From Erodium maritimum (lineage: Eukaryota; Streptophyta; Magnoliopsida; Geraniales; Geraniaceae), in assembly GCA_963921825.1 (NCBI GenBank), contig OY997594.1, positions 5,523,001 through 5,587,000 of the forward strand: DNA of 64,000 bases, read 5' to 3'. Every line of letters begins with the position of its first letter. Position 1 is the first letter of the stretch. A program made the translations under genes and the position numbers. Under the pieces are notes generated by a model that was given only the letters and a program-made list of their open reading frames with translations, ran no database searches and had not been told where the DNA came from. Positions 60,559-64,000 of this stretch are shown one piece after another.

Positions 60559-62204
60559 GCAAGTCAACTACTGTAGGGTCCTTCTTGCAGCAATGTGGGA
60601 TGTTGCCTTTGTATTTGGAGCAATCGCCTTGCTCCGTGGTTTGGCCACCCACCATGCTCCAAATCACTTCCTTTTTGGCCCATTTCCATCCCAGTGTCCA
60701 TCCCGGTGATTGTATGTGCCGGTATTGTTGGAAGTTGAACATTGTAACAACAGCCTGCATAGTTCAAAGGGATTATTGCAAAAAAAAAAGTACCCTCATG
60801 TATCATTTTTTTGCAACTTATAGCCCTCTTCTTTGATAGTTACAAAAAGTACCCTAGACTTGCCTTTTTGTTAAAAAAAATGTTTTAAAATGACGATTTT
60901 AACCTTACAGTTTATATCAAAAAATAATAAGTAAAAAACAAAAAAAGCCAAATATCCAATCCCTTACTTTTCTTCCTCTTTGTACCGTACAAAGAGAGAG
61001 AAACTGAAGTGATAAGCAAATTTAGATTTTTTTTGTTCTTTAATTATTGTTTTTAAATTTAAATTTCCGATAGTAAAACTGTCATTTTATAACAAAATTA
61101 TACAAAGTGCAATAAACAGGCAAGTTCACCACACTTTTTGCAATTATCAAACAAGAGGGCTACAAGTAGCAAAGATACCTTAGGGTACCTTTTTTGTAAT
61201 TATCCCCGTTCAAATCCAAAGAGAAGGTTCAAAATCACTAAAAATTTGAATATAAGAGAAAGTTCATACTATCAAAACCATTAGAGAAAATAAAAATGCT
61301 TCACTCAAGTGTTGCATGGTTTTATGTATGCACATTACACAAAAAAGGGCTACAATACAATCAATTTTAGGAACTTTTCCTCCTAACCAGCTCCAATCGA
61401 ACCATTGAGGGTATGTCGCATATAACCAATTAAAGGTAATCGAAGCTCAGTTAGTACCAAAATTAAAGGAACTCGGGGGTTCGATTCATTGAAGCATACT
61501 TACGAGATAGCCATCAGGAGTCCAGCTCATAATGTCCCACTTAATCGTGATATTCCCGGTCGGATCAAGTGCATCATAAGCTTCTGCAGAAGATAAAACC
61601 CGGGTAAGTAACCTTAACTCGACATAAAACCTCACTTTCCTTGCTTCTTATGGCATTAAATTCACAAATTTGATTAGCTAAGCATTCAAAATCAGTAGAA
61701 AACACACATATAACCCTAAAGAAGGAAACCCATGTAAACAACCTAAACCAAATGACTTGATTCCATAATAGTATCAGTACCCACTTAACAAATTAAAGCT
61801 GATAATCTAACAATGTAGAGTCCAATTATGTTCTAACACATGCCTCCTCTATTCCAAATCAAAACAACTTTCAATTTTCATTCTAGAAAGTAAATTACCA
61901 AATATATCCCATGTATTGAAAATTCAATTCTCCATAACCAAGAGGTCAGTTATGATTGACTTTCACCATACTTAAACCAATGATTAGTCCATTAATGACT
62001 TAAACAGTTGAAATGCTACTGGTAATAGAAACCCACCATGTGGATTTGTCAAAATTAGCAGCAAAACCTTAATGGGAAATAGAGGAAAAGGGGGAAAGCG
62101 AGAGAGGGACCTGTACGAGTAAAGGAGGAAGAAGCAAGCAAAAGGAGACAGAGTAGAGGAAAGCCGGAGGTGGGGACGAGAGAGCCCATCTTCTCCTTCT
62201 CCAT
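59064..62204 (-). CDS. COBL: COBRA-family GPI-anchored protein
   Basis: Cell-surface protein required for oriented cellulose deposition and cell expansion. Minus-strand exons 62204-62111, 61583-61504, 60754-60298, 59983-59824, 59724-59447 and 59356-59064 join with GT-AG borders to about 453 residues, close to the 456 of Arabidopsis COBRA. A signal peptide (about 1-30, ending SSSFTRT) precedes EAYDALDPTGNITIKWD, the conserved mature start. The N-terminal carbohydrate-binding-like domain has SPGWTLGWKWAKKEVIW, and the Cys-rich CCVS motif is at 230-233. The C-terminus has a short hydrophilic stretch with candidate omega residues near 426-431 and a hydrophobic tail (IAWLVAVLASVLFLLAYA) for GPI transfer. 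Sequence is nearer to COBRA and COBL1/2 than to the longer COBL7 group. The intron between 61504 and 60754 holds a MITE. Confidence 0.95.
60769..61206. mobile_element. MITE family A copy in COBRA intron 2
   Basis: About 438 bp, ends GGGATTATTGCAAAAAAA and TTTTTTGTAATTATCCC. GTTCAAA flanks both sides (60762-60768 and 61208-61214), a worn target duplication. It shares ends and inner motifs (ATAGCCCTCTTCTTTGAT, CAAGAGGGCTACAA) with the MEFG-intron copies. It begins only 15 bases from the exon-3 acceptor. Confidence 0.78.
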
Positions 62205-62672
62205 GAAGGTAGCTTAGGAGCTCAGTAGCTTGGTTTTCAAAATGGTTACTAGCAAAAGCTTCATTATCTGAATCGGAGAAAGGAACTGTATGTGGCAATC
62301 GCTGCCACGCATGTCCTTTTCATATGGCAACTGGCAACGCGATTTTTTTTTAAAAACGAGAGGAAATATATTCTTCTTGTATCGTGGGCTAAGGAGTTAT
62401 TCCTTTATGAGGCATAAGAGTATTTTTATTTTGGGACGACGTCTATTTCTAGTTTAGTCGGAAATGTTATTTGTATATTCTAACCGTGTTTTACTTTTTG
62501 TGACAGATCTTAACACAAAATTGGTACACGTTTTCAAAAAGTACCAATCACGCATAAAATAATTATGAAAAAGTACCAATCCCAGACGACATACTGTGAA
62601 GCAATACTGTCTTCAATTCCATCCACATGTCATGCCAGATGACTGAAGAGGCGCGAGACAAAGGGGGATGCC
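62205..62672 (-). promoter_or_regulatory. COBRA-gene upstream region
   Basis: Region upstream of the COBRA-family ATG. It holds A-rich repeats of AAAAAGTACCAATC (about 62545 and 62570) but no TATA box I would defend. It ends at the inverted repeat that starts at 62673. Confidence 0.3.
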
Positions 62673-62810
62673 GGTGCCGACGCGGTTGAGGAATATGGCT
62701 CTAATTTACCACCTCTCCGAGACACTGGGAGCTTTATCATAAGACGGACTTGCCTAGTGGTTCGGAGAGGTGGTAAATCAGAGCCATATTCCTCAACCGG
62801 CGTCGGTGCC
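62673..62810. repeat. 48-bp inverted repeat (hairpin)
   Basis: Left arm 62673-62720 and right arm 62762-62810 are nearly perfect complements (GAGGAATATGGCTCT and AGAGCCATATTCCTC; ACCACCTCTCCGA and TCGGAGAGGTGGT). There are about four differences including one bulge, around a 41-base loop. An RNA from either strand would fold into a precursor-like hairpin. Confidence 0.9.
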
Positions 62811-63510
62811 CATTCATTCCACCCAACCCCCCATCCGTTCTCACTCTCAACGGTAGGGGCAGGAACAAGCTCCCATCTGTTCTCACTTGCAGCAACAGGG
62901 TTAGGCACCCATCAGTTCTCACTATCACTATCAGCGATCATAGGCTCAGTATACCTGTTCGCCATCGCAACTCCCCCGTTCTCCATCGTCTTCGCAATAC
63001 GATCCATTATAAAGTCAACCCTCTCTTATACACCCAATCGATGATTTTTTGAATTAGGGTATGTCATGACATACCTTGTACCCTTCTGAATCCGCGCCTG
63101 TTTTAAGTTAAAGGCAAGACCAAGAGAATGATCCTTCACTTACATTACAGATAAGAGCACTTCATGACATACCAGCTAGAATTCTCATAAAATCGTAATT
63201 CAAAATATATTAATTACTGATCTTGATAGAAATTCCTTGTAAAAATAAAAATATTGGCACTAGTTTGAAGCCAATCAGAATTCAAACGAAACGGGAAAGA
63301 TTAAATTTGTGAATTGATAAAAACTATAATATGATAGTTTTATTATAAAGTCCCTACAACTTACCAGAAAAAAAATATTGTGTTTTTTTAGTCAACAATT
63401 CAATTGCATCTCATCCATCCATTTATGAAATGGATGTCTTGAATGGATTCTCACAGATTTTAAATTGAGGGTGGGTTTTGATTTGATTTCTTCTCGACCA
63501 GGATTGTATA
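62811..63510. other. Intergenic, nothing recognised
   Basis: Contains short CCATCTGTTCTCACT-like repeats at 62830-62920, then AT-rich DNA. No coding or RNA gene seen. Confidence 0.4.
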
Positions 63511-63514
63511 TCAT

Positions 63515-64000
63515 TATTTGTTTTTTTTAAACGGGTAACCGGAGACTTTCATTAATACCAAATGGTAATCAAGTAAGGTGAGGCGTGACCGCCTCGGATT
63601 CCAGATGTATGTTTGGGCCGACCGTAACAAGTCCGACGCTCATGGACCCATAATAATAGCCCACTTAGGATCGTGGGCACAAAACTAAGCCAACTCCTTA
63701 CAACCGTCCCAACATTACGAGACATAAAAGAAATAGTCCTAAACTTATTGAGCCAAAAGGTTATTCGGCCTAAAACAGCTAACGTCTCAAAACAACGAGA
63801 CTTGAAATGAAAAATCCTAAGCAACAAAATGTCTAAACAACACTTTATTCGACCTAAAACAGGATAAAAAAATTAGCACACGATCGAAAGAGCAAACTAC
63901 CAAATTTGCGATGCCAGTTCTTCTAGGCTCCGTGTCATTGGAGCGATCTGGTATCGGCAAATCTTCATCTTGATTCGCCCGAACATTTCAAAGTAGCGTG
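63515..64000 (-). mobile_element. LINE-like 3' part, minus strand, cut by window end
   Basis: The minus strand ends TTAATGAAAGTCTCCGGTTA and an A tail (63521-63528). Its upstream part shares AGAACTGGCATCGCAAATT with the repeat ending at 58770. No ORF; the element continues beyond the window. Confidence 0.45.

Noticed and set aside
1-64000. tRNA, snoRNA or microRNA genes
   Set aside because: I looked for A/B-box and cloverleaf patterns by eye and saw none I could defend; the 62.7-kb hairpin is reported only as a candidate. A covariance-model scan would be needed to exclude others.

Overview
This window is nuclear DNA of a flowering plant, most likely a eudicot. It carries four plant protein-coding genes with GT-AG introns, embedded in AT-rich intergenic DNA and dense, nested plant transposable elements. 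I cannot name the species. No operons, CRISPR arrays, rRNA or convincing tRNA genes are visible. Layout: 0-3.5 kb holds decayed non-LTR retroelement pieces. 3.6-8.1 kb (minus) is an intact four-exon polyphenol oxidase (PPO) gene. 8.4-10.3 kb holds LINE-like 3' ends. 10.3-25.2 kb is a nested retrotransposon block: three LTRs of one Ty3/gypsy-like family (two forward, one inverted), a 1.79-kb Mutator-like element with a perfect 9-bp target duplication, a broken Ty1/copia 3' end, two possible solo LTRs and a palindromic MITE. 25.6-33.3 kb looks like a Russian doll: an AT-rich element split by a ~6.6-kb minus-strand Helitron that carries exons of an RGG-type RNA-binding-protein gene, with a hAT MITE sitting between the Helitron's 3' hairpin and its CTAG end. 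33.3-39.4 kb is a tandem array of about five near-identical 1.21-kb units. 39.4-41.2 kb is LINE-like. 41.5-49.4 kb (minus) is a 20-exon mitochondrial elongation factor G gene whose introns hold several MITEs. 49.5-53.5 kb holds a broken Harbinger-associated SANT/Myb gene and LINE-like debris. 53.8-57.1 kb (plus) is an L-type lectin receptor kinase whose lectin domain is split by a TE-rich 1.2-kb intron. 57.2-59 kb is a MITE plus LINE-like DNA. 59.1-62.2 kb (minus) is a six-exon COBRA-family gene with a long inverted repeat upstream. 62.9-64 kb ends in LINE-like sequence. The four genes do not form a pathway. PPO acts in the plastid, MEFG in mitochondrial translation, the lectin kinase at the plasma membrane, and the COBRA protein at the cell surface in wall assembly. 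By joining exons I recovered uninterrupted proteins of about 600 (PPO), 753 (MEFG), 693 (LecRK) and 453 (COBRA) residues, all near their family lengths. Joins were read by eye from splice consensus and family homology, with no transcript data. The most interesting items are the gene-carrying Helitron, the lectin-kinase intron bounded by a 9-bp direct repeat, the 1.21-kb tandem array, and MITE families shared between introns of different genes. I did not find a convincing entirely new biological system.
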